Source: CAYFQB01 sp964345225 (GTDB lineage Bacteria > Nitrospirota > Thermodesulfovibrionia > Thermodesulfovibrionales > UBA6898). From it: a stretch of DNA of 18,645 bases. Position 1 is the stretch's first letter. The number at the start of each line of letters is the position of its first letter. The DNA is taken from contig CAYFQB010000070.1 in assembly GCA_964345225.1 (NCBI GenBank), forward strand, positions 1-18,645, in the 5' to 3' direction. A program made the position numbers and the translations under genes. Positions 7,655 through 15,932 of the stretch are shown in pieces. Under the pieces are notes generated by a model. It was not told the origin of the DNA, searched no databases, and saw only the letters and a list, made by a program, of their open reading frames with translations.

Positions 7655-7666
7655 AGAATGTAAAAT
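7637..7666 (+). promoter_or_regulatory. Candidate promoter for the ccsA-led cluster
   Basis: TTGCTT (7637-7642), an 18-nt spacer and TAAAAT (7661-7666) predict a start near 7673, about 14 nt before ccsA. It overlaps the opposing TPR promoter, so the two may compete or share a regulator. Confidence 0.45.
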
Positions 7667-7686
7667 AGATAAATTTTATAGACTCG

Positions 7687-8520
7687 ATGGCACCTTTAGA
7701 AATAGTATTTCTCTGGATAGCAGTTGGTCTATACGGGATAACAAGCACCCTGTATATCTATGCAGTTGTTTTTAATAACGAAAAGATTCTCAACAGGGTA
7801 AATTACTTCGTAGTAACTTCATTATTAATCCATACTGCGGCGATCTTGGCAAGGTGGCACGCTGTGGGTAACCTTCCAGTTGCAGGTGATTATGAAAATG
7901 CTTTAGGCGGTGTCTGGGTAATTATGATTTTCTACCTCTATATTTCCATTAAACATAAAACTCTGAAAGCCATCGGGATTGTGATCCTTCCGTTTTCTCT
8001 CCTGCTGCTCGGTTACGGACTTATGAACATACCGCCGCTTGCCCCTATGCCTGCTGCTGTCAGGTCTTTCTGGCTGTATATCCATGTCTTATTCGCATGG
8101 CTTGCATTTGGTGCTTTTACAGTAACTGTCGGCCTTGGAGTACTATATCTTCTGAAAGAGAAATATTCCGGAAAGGAGTTTTTTGAAAAATTTCCTGCCT
8201 CTGAAAGGATTGATGAACTTATGTTCCGGTATCTCATATTCGGGTTCATAACGGATGCTGTTATGATAGCATCAGGTGCCATATGGGCAAAGAACCTCTG
8301 GGGGCATTACTGGCGCTGGGACCCTGTTGAGACGTGGTCTCTGGTTACATGGCTTATATATGGTCTGGCAATCCACCTCAGGGTAACCATGGGCTGGAGA
8401 GGGATACGATTAGCCTGGATTTTGATAGTGGCTTTTATCGGGGTAATTATTTCTTTCTTCGGGATTAATCTTTTTGTCAAAAGCAGCCTGCATATATTTG
8501 ATGTCTGGAAGGAATTGTAG
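7687..8520 (+). CDS. ccsA: CcsA, system II cytochrome c synthetase subunit
   Basis: A 277-residue polytopic membrane protein of the heme-handling (CcmC/CcmF/CcsA) superfamily. It carries the tryptophan-rich WWD signature WGHYWRWDPVETW (205-217), the site where heme is held on the outer face of the membrane. Candidate heme-ligand histidines are His133 (WLYIHV), His230 (LAIHLR, within a membrane segment) and His269 (SLHIFDVW). Their order around the WWD motif matches the periplasmic and membrane histidines known in CcsBA fusions. With ResB it exports heme and attaches it to CxxCH motifs of secreted apocytochromes. The motif and short length make CcsA more likely than CcmC or CcmF. The ATG at 7687 lacks a Shine-Dalgarno and follows a predicted leader of only ~14 nt. 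It heads a same-strand cluster that includes resB. Confidence 0.94.
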   Translation: MAPLEIVFLWIAVGLYGITSTLYIYAVVFNNEKILNRVNYFVVTSLLIHTAAILARWHAVGNLPVAGDYENALGGVWVIMIFYLYISIKHKTLKAIGIVILPFSLLLLGYGLMNIPPLAPMPAAVRSFWLYIHVLFAWLAFGAFTVTVGLGVLYLLKEKYSGKEFFEKFPASERIDELMFRYLIFGFITDAVMIASGAIWAKNLWGHYWRWDPVETWSLVTWLIYGLAIHLRVTMGWRGIRLAWILIVAFIGVIISFFGINLFVKSSLHIFDVWKEL

Positions 8521-8527
8521 ATAATAC

Positions 8528-9076
8528 ATGAAGATATTACGGAGATTTGCGTTCTCTGTTGCCGTTCTCCTGGCTATAAATATATTAATTGCACTTACCG
8601 TTGAGCGGGAATTATTTATTTCCCGGGCTGAATGGATATTTGGCGACAATCAAGAGGAAGAGAATTCTATAAAAAAAGCACTTCTTGTATACAATAAAAT
8701 ATTTACAGACCTTTACGCAAGCAATGGTCAGACTTTAAGATTAAATGATTTTCCTGCAGCCAAGAGGCTCAGGCACGAGGTTTACAGGGACCTTGATTTC
8801 CTGAGAGCCCATCAGCTTTTACTTGTTTATGACATGGCAGACCTTACATTCATTGAGATAAAAAGATCAATGCCTCTTACAGCTGAAGTGATTACCTATG
8901 AAGAATGGAATTTTATATACCAGGAATTATCTTCGAGGAGACCTTCACAATCAATCAAGGGCATGGAACAGGGATTTAAGTATATCATGCAGAAACAGAA
9001 AGGCCAGTGGGTTGTGGTTGATTATATCCCTGTTAAAGTCAAGCCTCCAGAAAAGAAAGATGAATTCTATTTCTAG
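8528..9076 (+). CDS. Small anchored protein of the cytochrome assembly cluster
   Basis: An uncharacterised 182-residue protein. Residues ~8-25 form a hydrophobic signal anchor, and the rest is probably extracytoplasmic. The middle (~45-110) is charged and helical. The C-terminal ~60 residues have alternating beta-like segments, including TYEEWNFIYQ and GQWVVVDYIPVK. This loosely resembles NTF2-like or ARC6-IMS-type folds, where a Trp-containing strand precedes a GxW-V-D strand; that comparison is by eye and weak. It lies 7 nt after ccsA and overlaps the following ResB-like gene by 17 nt, so it is almost surely co-expressed with the heme-ligation machinery. A CcsA/ResB accessory or apocytochrome-handling role is inference from position. 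Confidence 0.78.
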   Translation: MKILRRFAFSVAVLLAINILIALTVERELFISRAEWIFGDNQEEENSIKKALLVYNKIFTDLYASNGQTLRLNDFPAAKRLRHEVYRDLDFLRAHQLLLVYDMADLTFIEIKRSMPLTAEVITYEEWNFIYQELSSRRPSQSIKGMEQGFKYIMQKQKGQWVVVDYIPVKVKPPEKKDEFYF

Positions 9077-9998
9077 GAACACCAGATTCCTTGTATCTTA
9101 CGAACTGTTTTTTTATTTAATTGGTACTTTTCTGCTGTTATATACTGTTCTTGTGTTTGTTTTCCAGTTTCATGGATGGTCTGTATTGAACCTTATGCCC
9201 TCAAAGGTCCTGGCTGTTTTTATATTTTTCAACCGCTTTTTGGGGTTTTCCAGTGATTTAAAAAACAAAAGGCCTTATAGTATTTTTTCAGCGGGGATCT
9301 TTATAGTTGTCTTCGGCCTGCTGTTTGCCTTTGCTTACAGTTTCGAAGGTATTGCAGGACTTGGGGAGGGCGAGGGATTTGCAAAGTATGAAAGGGTTAA
9401 GAAAGGGTGTTTGTCTAACCCCCCGGGACTTAATATAACTGTGGAACAGATAAATGCAGAACCCAATAGACATGAAAGCAGAGCTGAAATAACAATACGG
9501 AAACAGAAAGAAGAGCCAGTTAAGCTCGGTTTGGGCAGGTATTATAAATGGACGGCGGATGGACTTCAGTTTCCTGCTTCCCTTTTCCCGAAATTGAAGA
9601 TTAAAATTAAGAATGTTGAACCTGCCCCGAGGTTTCTGATTAAAGATGAAAAAGGCAATGAACTCCACTCGGCATTTGTAAAACTGAATATTTCATCAAA
9701 AAGCAGAGAGGACTATTTTCGTTCTCCTACAGTTGCTCACAGGTTTTATCTGAGTCTCACCGGTAATACTGATAAACCTCTTAACATAAGGATCATGAGG
9801 GGAAAATTAACCATCGAGGAAAAGCAGGTTGCGTTGAACGAAGAAGTTCAGTTTGAGGGTTTAAGGATTTCCTTCCCTGAGATCAGCAAGTGGGCTGAAA
9901 TACAGGTAAATCATTATCCGGGGCAAACAGTTATTCTCATTGGGGTGATATTGAGCTTTGCAGGGCTTATTTATTATAGTCTGAAGAAAAATATTTAG
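9060..9998 (+). CDS. ResB-like protein, divergent (no TM3 His)
   Basis: A 312-residue protein starting at ATG 9060, inside the end of the previous gene. The frame is open further upstream, but that part only shadows the previous gene. The topology is ResB-like: three membrane segments in the first ~105 residues, a ~180-residue extracytoplasmic beta-rich domain, and a final membrane segment (QTVILIGVILSFAGLIYYSL). The domain shares ResB-type phrases with the gene that follows: GRYYKWTADG beside GYYKWSKKP, and APRFLIKDEKGNELHSAFVKL (split here as APRFLIKDEKG and ELHSAFVKL) beside APLFIITNSSG and DGAYVKL. Unlike that gene, its third membrane segment (IFSAGIFIVVFGLLFAF) has no histidine. It may be a structural or regulatory partner of ResB or a ResB subtype with a new task. 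Confidence 0.82.
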   Translation: MNSISRNTRFLVSYELFFYLIGTFLLLYTVLVFVFQFHGWSVLNLMPSKVLAVFIFFNRFLGFSSDLKNKRPYSIFSAGIFIVVFGLLFAFAYSFEGIAGLGEGEGFAKYERVKKGCLSNPPGLNITVEQINAEPNRHESRAEITIRKQKEEPVKLGLGRYYKWTADGLQFPASLFPKLKIKIKNVEPAPRFLIKDEKGNELHSAFVKLNISSKSREDYFRSPTVAHRFYLSLTGNTDKPLNIRIMRGKLTIEEKQVALNEEVQFEGLRISFPEISKWAEIQVNHYPGQTVILIGVILSFAGLIYYSLKKNI

Positions 9999-10024
9999 GA
10001 TTTACGCTTACTGAAAATTTGATC

Positions 10025-11395
10025 ATGTTTAAGGTTAAGCTAAGCTATCTGATAAAAAAACTGAGGTCTCTCAGGGTTACAATCTTTCTTGTTATTTGTA
10101 TTGCAATAATTTTCCTTGCAGGGGTCATTATACCCCAGAAGGATCTTCTGGGCGAATCAGTTTATTTAAGATGGAAGTCAGCAAATCCTGGACTTGTTTC
10201 TTTTCTAGAGACCCTCCGGTTGACAGATATATATACTTCTCCGATAGTCCTGACTCTATGGGTTCTTTTTTTCTTAAATCTGATCCTTATAATGTCAAAC
10301 AGGATTCCTTTGATATGGAAGAAATGTTTTCGAAGGACATTGCCTTTAAATATTGATACGGTTAAAAATAGTAAACATTATACAGCTATAGATAGTATTG
10401 ATATAAATAATATTATATCTGTATTAAAAGAGAAAGGATACTCAGTCTTTATCAGGGATAGTGCTTTTTCGGCTGCAAAAAACCGTTTTTCACCGCTTGC
10501 AACAATCCTTTTCCATCTGAGCTTTTTCCTGCTACTCATCGGAGGGGTGCTTAGTTTTTATTCGCAATTCAAGGGGACTGCAGAACTGGCTGTCGGAGAG
10601 ACATTTGAAGGGTACTACAAATGGTCAAAAAAGCCGATAATTGGTGACATACCAGGGACAACTTTTACAGTCAGTGATATAAAGACAACGTATTACAAAA
10701 AAACAGTTCCGGTCAATGTTGAAGTTGTTCTTGAGACAAAGAAAGGAAAGGAAGTGATAGGTATTAACAGGCCATATAAAGAAGGTCAACTTTCTTTTGT
10801 TATTAAAACTATCGACATAGCGCCTTTATTTATCATTACGAATTCCAGTGGGAAGGAGGTTGACGGTGCTTATGTAAAATTAAGAGGACTTGGAGGCAAG
10901 GAGTCGCGCTTTAAAATGTTAGATTACGAGTTTAGAACAATCTTTTTCGCAGACTATTCTGCTGTTAAATCAGGCCTCAAAGATAAAGCAGATGTGCCTC
11001 AGGTCCTTAAGCAGATACCCATAAACCAGAATGGACTTCAGCAGCCCAGAGAAGTTATAGACCCTGCCTTTAGAATATCTGTTTTCAAAAATGGGGTACT
11101 GCTCACCTCAAAGACCATTAAAAAAGGCAGGGAGATCGATTTTGATGGCTACAGGCTGATATTTTCCGACTTTGTGTATTGGGTCGATTTTTATGTTGTC
11201 GAGGAGTACGGGCTGGGTATTATTTACACCGGTTTTATTTTGATGATTATATCGCTCTTAGTACGTTTTATGTTGTTCAGGCGTGATATTATGGGTATCA
11301 TCGAAAACAGCAAACTCCATATAGGCGGCAGGGGAGAGTTTTACCCGGCGCTTTTTGAAGAGGAATTTAAAGGAATCGTAAATAAGTTAGAATAA
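10025..11395 (+). CDS. resB: ResB (Ccs1), system II cytochrome c assembly
   Basis: A 456-residue protein. The N-terminus has the family-typical LRSLRVTIFLVICIAIIFLA followed by GVIIPQ. A second membrane segment lies near residues 75-95. The third, TILFHLSFFLLLIGG, contains His164, matching the membrane histidine that relays heme in ResB/CcsB. A large extracytoplasmic domain (~185-400) and a C-terminal membrane segment (GIIYTGFILMIISLLV) complete the fold. With CcsA it forms the synthase that delivers heme to CxxCH cysteines outside the membrane. ATG 10025 is used; a TTG two codons upstream is possible, and neither has a clear Shine-Dalgarno. It starts 26 nt after the divergent ResB-like gene. 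This is the most canonical of the three ResB-type genes here. Confidence 0.9.
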   Translation: MFKVKLSYLIKKLRSLRVTIFLVICIAIIFLAGVIIPQKDLLGESVYLRWKSANPGLVSFLETLRLTDIYTSPIVLTLWVLFFLNLILIMSNRIPLIWKKCFRRTLPLNIDTVKNSKHYTAIDSIDINNIISVLKEKGYSVFIRDSAFSAAKNRFSPLATILFHLSFFLLLIGGVLSFYSQFKGTAELAVGETFEGYYKWSKKPIIGDIPGTTFTVSDIKTTYYKKTVPVNVEVVLETKKGKEVIGINRPYKEGQLSFVIKTIDIAPLFIITNSSGKEVDGAYVKLRGLGGKESRFKMLDYEFRTIFFADYSAVKSGLKDKADVPQVLKQIPINQNGLQQPREVIDPAFRISVFKNGVLLTSKTIKKGREIDFDGYRLIFSDFVYWVDFYVVEEYGLGIIYTGFILMIISLLVRFMLFRRDIMGIIENSKLHIGGRGEFYPALFEEEFKGIVNKLE

Positions 11396-11431
11396 TGGCA
11401 ATGAGCTATTTGAACTTGCACGGAAAGTCAT

Positions 11432-12676
11432 ATGCTGATCAGGTTGCTTAAACGGTCTTTTACTAATCAGAAAAAAGCCATGGCTATGATGATTGTTTCT
11501 ATTGCTGTTGGAACAGCTTTGGCTGCTTCTCTCGTAACAATCTCGCTCGAAATAGACGAAAAAGTTGCCAAAGAATTGAGGTCATTCGGCGCAAATATAC
11601 TTGTGGAACCAAAAGTTGAAGGCCTTGCAGACATCTCGGGACATAAGAGGTACCTTTGGTCTGAAGACATCGTAAAAACAAAGACGATCTTCTGGAGGCA
11701 CAATATAATAGGCATTGCCCCATTTCTTGAGGCCGAAGCACAGGTCAGGCACAAGGATAAGGCCGAGCGTGTGGATGTCATTGGAGCGTGGTATGAAAAG
11801 GAACTGCCTCTCCCAGGTGAGAAAAGGAATTTCCTGGCAGGGATAAAAACAGTTTCCCCTGGATGGTATATTGAAGGGCAATGGCCTGATTCAAAAGATG
11901 AAGTTATAATTGGATCTACTTTATCTTCGAGGCTCGAAATTAAAAAGGGGGACAGTGTCCGGTTAGATGTAAAAGACTTTTCGGTTTCAGGGATCCTTGA
12001 GACTGGCGGAAAAGAAGATAATCAGGTATTCATGGAGCTCGAATCATTACAGGACTTCAAGAACCTTGAAGGAAAAATTTCCAGGGTATTTGTAAGTGCC
12101 CTTACTACACCGATGGATGATTTTGCCTATAAGGATCCCGACACCATGAGCAGGACTGAGTATGAAAAGTGGTACTGTACCGGTTATGTTACTTCTATCG
12201 CACAGCAGGTGCAGGAAGTCTTTAAGGGATCGAATGCAAAACCTATATGGCAGGTCGCAGAGACAGAGGGAAAAGTACTTGGAAGACTAAAGTTATTGAT
12301 CTATCTTCTCTGCTTTATAGTTATCATAGCATCTGCGATCGGTGTATCTACAACCATGATAATGAGCCTTCTCAGGAGGATTGAAGAAGTAGGGCTTATG
12401 AAGGCTGTCGGGGCTGACCGCTCAACGATAATAACGATATTTTTATCGGAAGGAATCGTGATTGGCGTTGTAGGCGGTGTGCTCGGTTATATACTTTCAT
12501 TAATTGCGGCACATTATATCGGGGTGCTGGTATTTAATACCGGACTTGAGCAGAAGGCAATACTCTTTTTCATAGCTATAATAAATGCACTTATAATTGC
12601 GATTGCAGGTACCATACTGCCGATACGCAGGGCATTAAGTATACAGCCGAGCATTGTGCTGAAAGGGGCTGTATGA
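11432..12676 (+). CDS. FtsX/MacB-type ABC permease, first of pair
   Basis: A 414-residue permease. One membrane segment near residues 18-38 is followed by a ~240-residue extracytoplasmic MacB-PCD-like domain beginning ELRSFGANILVEPKVEG. Three C-terminal membrane segments follow, with the FtsX core phrase RRIEEVGLMKAVGADRSTI. Such permeases use mechanical cycles of the outer domain and usually do not move substrates through a channel. GGAAAG before ATG 11432 is the likely ribosome binding site. It overlaps the second permease by 4 nt (ATGA). With the ATPase and the DUF2318 gene downstream it matches the Cj1661-Cj1663 arrangement of the Campylobacter P19 iron system, so an iron-related role is more likely than macrolide export or lipoprotein release. 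The substrate is unproven. Confidence 0.88.
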   Translation: MLIRLLKRSFTNQKKAMAMMIVSIAVGTALAASLVTISLEIDEKVAKELRSFGANILVEPKVEGLADISGHKRYLWSEDIVKTKTIFWRHNIIGIAPFLEAEAQVRHKDKAERVDVIGAWYEKELPLPGEKRNFLAGIKTVSPGWYIEGQWPDSKDEVIIGSTLSSRLEIKKGDSVRLDVKDFSVSGILETGGKEDNQVFMELESLQDFKNLEGKISRVFVSALTTPMDDFAYKDPDTMSRTEYEKWYCTGYVTSIAQQVQEVFKGSNAKPIWQVAETEGKVLGRLKLLIYLLCFIVIIASAIGVSTTMIMSLLRRIEEVGLMKAVGADRSTIITIFLSEGIVIGVVGGVLGYILSLIAAHYIGVLVFNTGLEQKAILFFIAIINALIIAIAGTILPIRRALSIQPSIVLKGAV

Positions 12677-13773
12677 AAAGGCGTAGGAACTGGTTTTTCT
12701 TTTTCTTTTCAAAATCCCTTTCGCAAAGGAAGGGACGCGTTATTATAGCGTCTCTTTCCGTTATGCTTGCAGTTACCATCATTACTGGAATGATCGGCAT
12801 TACTGCCGGCATTAAGGATAAGCTTGGTTCCGAACTCAAGTCATATGGCGCAAATATCATAGTCTCACCACTGAAAGGTAATTATATCCAGTATGAGTTT
12901 GTTCATGAGATTTCAAAGATTGCTGATGTTGAGGATGCAACAGGACAGGTTTTCGGCAATATTGAAGTCAAAGAACATGTGTTCGAAGTGATTGGACTTG
13001 ATATTGACAAGGTAAAGGAAAAGGGCTGGAGGTTTTCCGGGAAGTGGCCGGACATGAAGGGTGATATTATCGCAGGGGTGAATCTCAGAGATGCATTTAA
13101 ATTTGAAGAAGGCTCAACTGTATTACTTGGGAATGAAGGAAGAAAGAAAGAATTTAAGGTAAGCGGATTTATTGAAAAAGGCGGTCCGGAAGACAGCGCA
13201 TTCATTATGTCAATTAGAGAGGCATGGGAGTTGACCGGGGCAGACTTGAAACTGAATGCCATTCTTGTGAGAGGCAAATCAGGGAAACTTGACAATGTTG
13301 TAAAAGGCATAAAAGATATTATGCCGTCAGCTACAGTTAAAACATTCCGTCAGGTCGCATTTGCAGAGGAATCCCTCCTGGTAAAGATACAGCTTCTCAT
13401 GGTATTGGTAACCGTTGTAGTACTGTTTGCCACAGCAATTAGTGTTGCCAGCACGATGGGTGCAAATGTCCTTGAAAGGAGAGAGGAGATCGGACTGATG
13501 AAGGCGCTCGGTGCAACAAGGAATGAGATAAGCACTTTTTATATGGCCGAGGCTTTATTAATAGGTATAATAGGCGGTGTCACAGGCTTTCTGTTCGGGT
13601 TTCTTGCGGCTCAGGCGATTTCAAAAGGGGCATTTAATTCTTTTGTGAGTATTAAGGTTTATCTGCCTTTTGTATCTCTTTTCATTGGACTTATTGTGTC
13701 GCTTGTTGCGGGTTATTTCCCTGTGAGGGACGCCATTAAATATGACCCAGCAGTAATATTGAGAGGAGAGTAG
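12673..13773 (+). CDS. FtsX/MacB-type ABC permease, second of pair
   Basis: A 366-residue paralogue of the preceding permease with the same plan: membrane segment near residues 20-45, extracytoplasmic domain starting ELKSYGANIIVSPLKGN, then three membrane segments with ERREEIGLMKALGATRNEI. The paired SFGANI and SYGANI motifs show the two are related by duplication and probably form a heterodimer. The ATG lies in the stop codon of the first permease (ATGA overlap), implying translational coupling and equal dosage. Its outer domain is about 50 residues shorter. A 118-nt gap carrying a low-complexity repeat separates it from the ATPase. Confidence 0.88.
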   Translation: MKRRRNWFFFFFSKSLSQRKGRVIIASLSVMLAVTIITGMIGITAGIKDKLGSELKSYGANIIVSPLKGNYIQYEFVHEISKIADVEDATGQVFGNIEVKEHVFEVIGLDIDKVKEKGWRFSGKWPDMKGDIIAGVNLRDAFKFEEGSTVLLGNEGRKKEFKVSGFIEKGGPEDSAFIMSIREAWELTGADLKLNAILVRGKSGKLDNVVKGIKDIMPSATVKTFRQVAFAEESLLVKIQLLMVLVTVVVLFATAISVASTMGANVLERREEIGLMKALGATRNEISTFYMAEALLIGIIGGVTGFLFGFLAAQAISKGAFNSFVSIKVYLPFVSLFIGLIVSLVAGYFPVRDAIKYDPAVILRGE

Positions 13774-13777
13774 ATAA

Positions 13778-13805
13778 GAAGTAGGCAGTAGGAAGTAAGA
13801 AGTAA
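13778..13805. repeat. GAAGTA-type low-complexity repeat
   Basis: Imperfect copies of (R)GAAGTA/GCAGTA run from 13778 to 13805 directly after the permease stop. Tracts of this style often occur as dispersed intergenic filler in genomes of uncultured anaerobes (general recollection). It interrupts an otherwise tight operon. Confidence 0.55.
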
Positions 13806-13881
13806 AAAAGAAATGACAAAAAAATTGGCAAAGGCAAAGGTTTTTTCTCTGCCTATACCTTTAACTATACCTGTTGTAACT

Positions 13882-13886
13882 GGAGG
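13882..13886 (+). promoter_or_regulatory. Strong ribosome binding site for a GTG start
   Basis: GGAGG lies 5 nt before GTG at 13892 and fixes that GTG as the start of the ABC ATPase. It is one of the best Shine-Dalgarno sites in the cluster; most upstream genes lack one. This is consistent with independent translation of the ATPase after the 118-nt gap. Confidence 0.75.
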
Positions 13887-13891
13887 TTTTT

Positions 13892-14563
13892 GTGCCTTTT
13901 ATCGTATTAAAAGAGCTTATCAAGGAATATAAAACAGCGCATGCACTTCGCGGTGTCAGCATGGAAATTGAAAAAGGGCAGTGGATCAACATTATCGGTC
14001 CTTCCGGTTCAGGCAAGAGCACGCTATTAAATATCATTGGCGGGCTGGATATACCCAGCAGCGGAGATGTAAATATCGATTCCACAAATATCAACAAACT
14101 CGGTGAAGATGATATGGCCGTTTTCAGAAGGGAAAAGATAGGATTTATATTCCAGCAGGCACATCTTATCCCTTATTTGACATCTGTAGAGAATGTAATG
14201 CTTTCGCAGTATTTCCACAGCATGTCAGATGAAAAAGAAGCAGCAGATGCCCTGATCAGGGTTGGACTCGGACACAGACTGACTCACAGGCCTTCCCAGC
14301 TTTCAGGGGGCGAACAGCAGCGCATCTGTATAGCAAGGGCATTGATTAACAGTCCTGAAATCCTGCTTGCTGACGAGCCTACTGGTAATCTGGACAGGGA
14401 AAATACAAAGATGATATTGGAACTCATGAAGAAACTTCATTTCGAGGAGCATTTCACCATAATACTTGTCACACATGATCCCTACGTATCTCAATGGGGA
14501 CAAAGGATTCTGACTATGGAGGACGGTAAGATAAAGAAGGATGAAATCATTACTCATTTATGA
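13892..14563 (+). CDS. ABC transporter ATPase, LolD/MacB-like
   Basis: A complete 223-residue ATPase. Walker A is GPSGSGKST (36-44), the Q-loop is FQQAHLIPYLT, the signature is LSGGEQQR (137-144), Walker B is ILLADEP (157-163) with a following TGNLD D-loop, and the switch is LVTHDP. This is the subfamily that powers FtsX-type permeases (LolD, MacB, FtsE, SalX). Its partners are surely the two permeases upstream. It starts at GTG 13892 and overlaps the DUF2318 gene by 23 nt, which ties the ATPase to that membrane protein as in the P19 iron system (Cj1663 type). Confidence 0.95.
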   Translation: MPFIVLKELIKEYKTAHALRGVSMEIEKGQWINIIGPSGSGKSTLLNIIGGLDIPSSGDVNIDSTNINKLGEDDMAVFRREKIGFIFQQAHLIPYLTSVENVMLSQYFHSMSDEKEAADALIRVGLGHRLTHRPSQLSGGEQQRICIARALINSPEILLADEPTGNLDRENTKMILELMKKLHFEEHFTIILVTHDPYVSQWGQRILTMEDGKIKKDEIITHL

Positions 14564-15932
14564 ATCTTTTGTAATCGGCCTAAAGGAAGGATTCAAGTTA
14601 GGAATCGTCTGGCTCGTCTTTTATTCCTATCTTATACGTATTGACAGAAGGCCTCTCATAAAGCCTTTTTACATCGGGGTTCTTTCTGCCTTGCTTCTTT
14701 CTTCTGTTTTTATTGTTTTACCTCAAGTTACGTTCCTAAGGGATATTCTGGGAAAGATTATCTCAATCTCGTTTGCGGTTATTTTTATCCTGAGTACTGC
14801 ATCCCTCTTCCATGTGTCAGATAGAAGACTGTTTGGCGTTTTTTATGGATTATTCAAAAATAATACCCTTGTTAATGTAACTATCCTTCTTGCAACAGTT
14901 CTCTTCTTTGCTCCGGACAGTATGGGATCTTGGCTTTTTCTCAGGGAACTTTCAGTTATGAAAGAGACCGAAATGATAATATACCTGAACGGATTAACTG
15001 GTTTTCTCATTTCTGTTGTCATGTTCTTTATCATATTTAGATACTGTAAACCTTACTGGATAGGCAGGTTTTTTGATGTTCCACAGCTTATACTCTTTCT
15101 TGGAATTGTTAAGCTTCTGGGCAGTGGCATAAAAGGTTTTACAGAGTTGTCCCTCATCCCTTCTGTACAGCGGGGATTTATGAAATTTACCCATGACTTT
15201 GTCCATCAGACCTTTGTGTTTCTGATGGTACCTGACCATTTGCTGCTTAAGACTACCGTATGGAATTTTATCGGCTTTTTTTTCGGTTCTAACTTTGCCT
15301 CAGTGGCCTCTTTGATAATTCTCCTTTTTTCCCCTTTACTGTTTATTTATTACAGCCTGTTCAGGCCTGTGCAGGAACCTGAAGCCGGAACAGGCGCAGA
15401 GAAGAGGAGAAAAAAGGCCATGATAATTTCTGACAGAAGGAAGAAAGCTATACCCGTCATAATATTTATCTGTCTGATTCTTCTTGCATGGTTTTCTAAA
15501 GGCGGGGAAGAAATCTTAAAGCTTTATAATCCTAAACCAAGGCCGGTAGTGGTTGAAGAAGGGATGGTGGTGATTCCTATGAATGACCCTGCAATGAATC
15601 TGCTGGACGGGAGATTGCATAAGTTTTCATTAATGCACGAAGGTGAGGAAATAAGGATTATTATAATGAAGAAACCGGATAATGTTCTGACTGTCTGTCT
15701 TGATGCATGTGAAATCTGTCCCCCTGTGGGTTATGGACAGATAAAAGATCATGTAATATGCATATACTGCAATACGCCTATATCAATAGATACACTTGGT
15801 GTGCCGGGGGGATGTAATCCAATCCCTCTGTCTGCATCTGTTGACGGGAGATTTGTTAAAGTAGAAATCAGAGAGATTTTAAAGAAATGGGAATATGTAA
15901 AAACCGGTGAAAGCAAAGAAGCTATAAAATGA
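14541..15932 (+). CDS. Polytopic membrane protein with C-terminal DUF2318 domain
   Basis: A 463-residue protein. The N-terminal ~280 residues hold about seven or eight membrane segments. The first contains FVIGLKEGFK, which looks like a worn version of the FTR1 iron-permease REGLE motif (Glu16 kept, the final acidic residue replaced by Lys). After one more segment near 305-320 comes an extracytoplasmic DUF2318 domain. It has CLDACEICPPVGYG, ICIYC and GVPGGCNPIPL, giving cysteines 386, 390, 393, 407, 410 and 425. DUF2318 proteins are predicted metal or Fe-S binders, and the Campylobacter homologue (Cj1660) belongs to the P19 iron system. The gene overlaps the ABC ATPase by 23 nt and the following ResB-like gene by 4 nt. 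Iron or redox handling at the outer face of the membrane is likely but unproven. Confidence 0.88.
   Translation: MKSLLIYESFVIGLKEGFKLGIVWLVFYSYLIRIDRRPLIKPFYIGVLSALLLSSVFIVLPQVTFLRDILGKIISISFAVIFILSTASLFHVSDRRLFGVFYGLFKNNTLVNVTILLATVLFFAPDSMGSWLFLRELSVMKETEMIIYLNGLTGFLISVVMFFIIFRYCKPYWIGRFFDVPQLILFLGIVKLLGSGIKGFTELSLIPSVQRGFMKFTHDFVHQTFVFLMVPDHLLLKTTVWNFIGFFFGSNFASVASLIILLFSPLLFIYYSLFRPVQEPEAGTGAEKRRKKAMIISDRRKKAIPVIIFICLILLAWFSKGGEEILKLYNPKPRPVVVEEGMVVIPMNDPAMNLLDGRLHKFSLMHEGEEIRIIIMKKPDNVLTVCLDACEICPPVGYGQIKDHVICIYCNTPISIDTLGVPGGCNPIPLSASVDGRFVKVEIREILKKWEYVKTGESKEAIK

Noticed and set aside
8898..9059. Upstream extension of the first ResB-like gene from 8898
   Set aside because: This part overlaps the preceding gene in another frame and shows no membrane or family features; family-like sequence begins after ATG 9060.
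13778..13805. CRISPR array or phage attachment site
   Set aside because: The units are 6-7 nt, imperfect and contiguous, without spacers or nearby cas or integrase genes; it is a simple repeat.
11432..14563. Lipoprotein-release (Lol) or MacAB-type drug export system
   Set aside because: No MacA-like adaptor or outer-membrane channel gene is present, and the ATPase overlaps a DUF2318 gene, which points to the P19-type iron arrangement.
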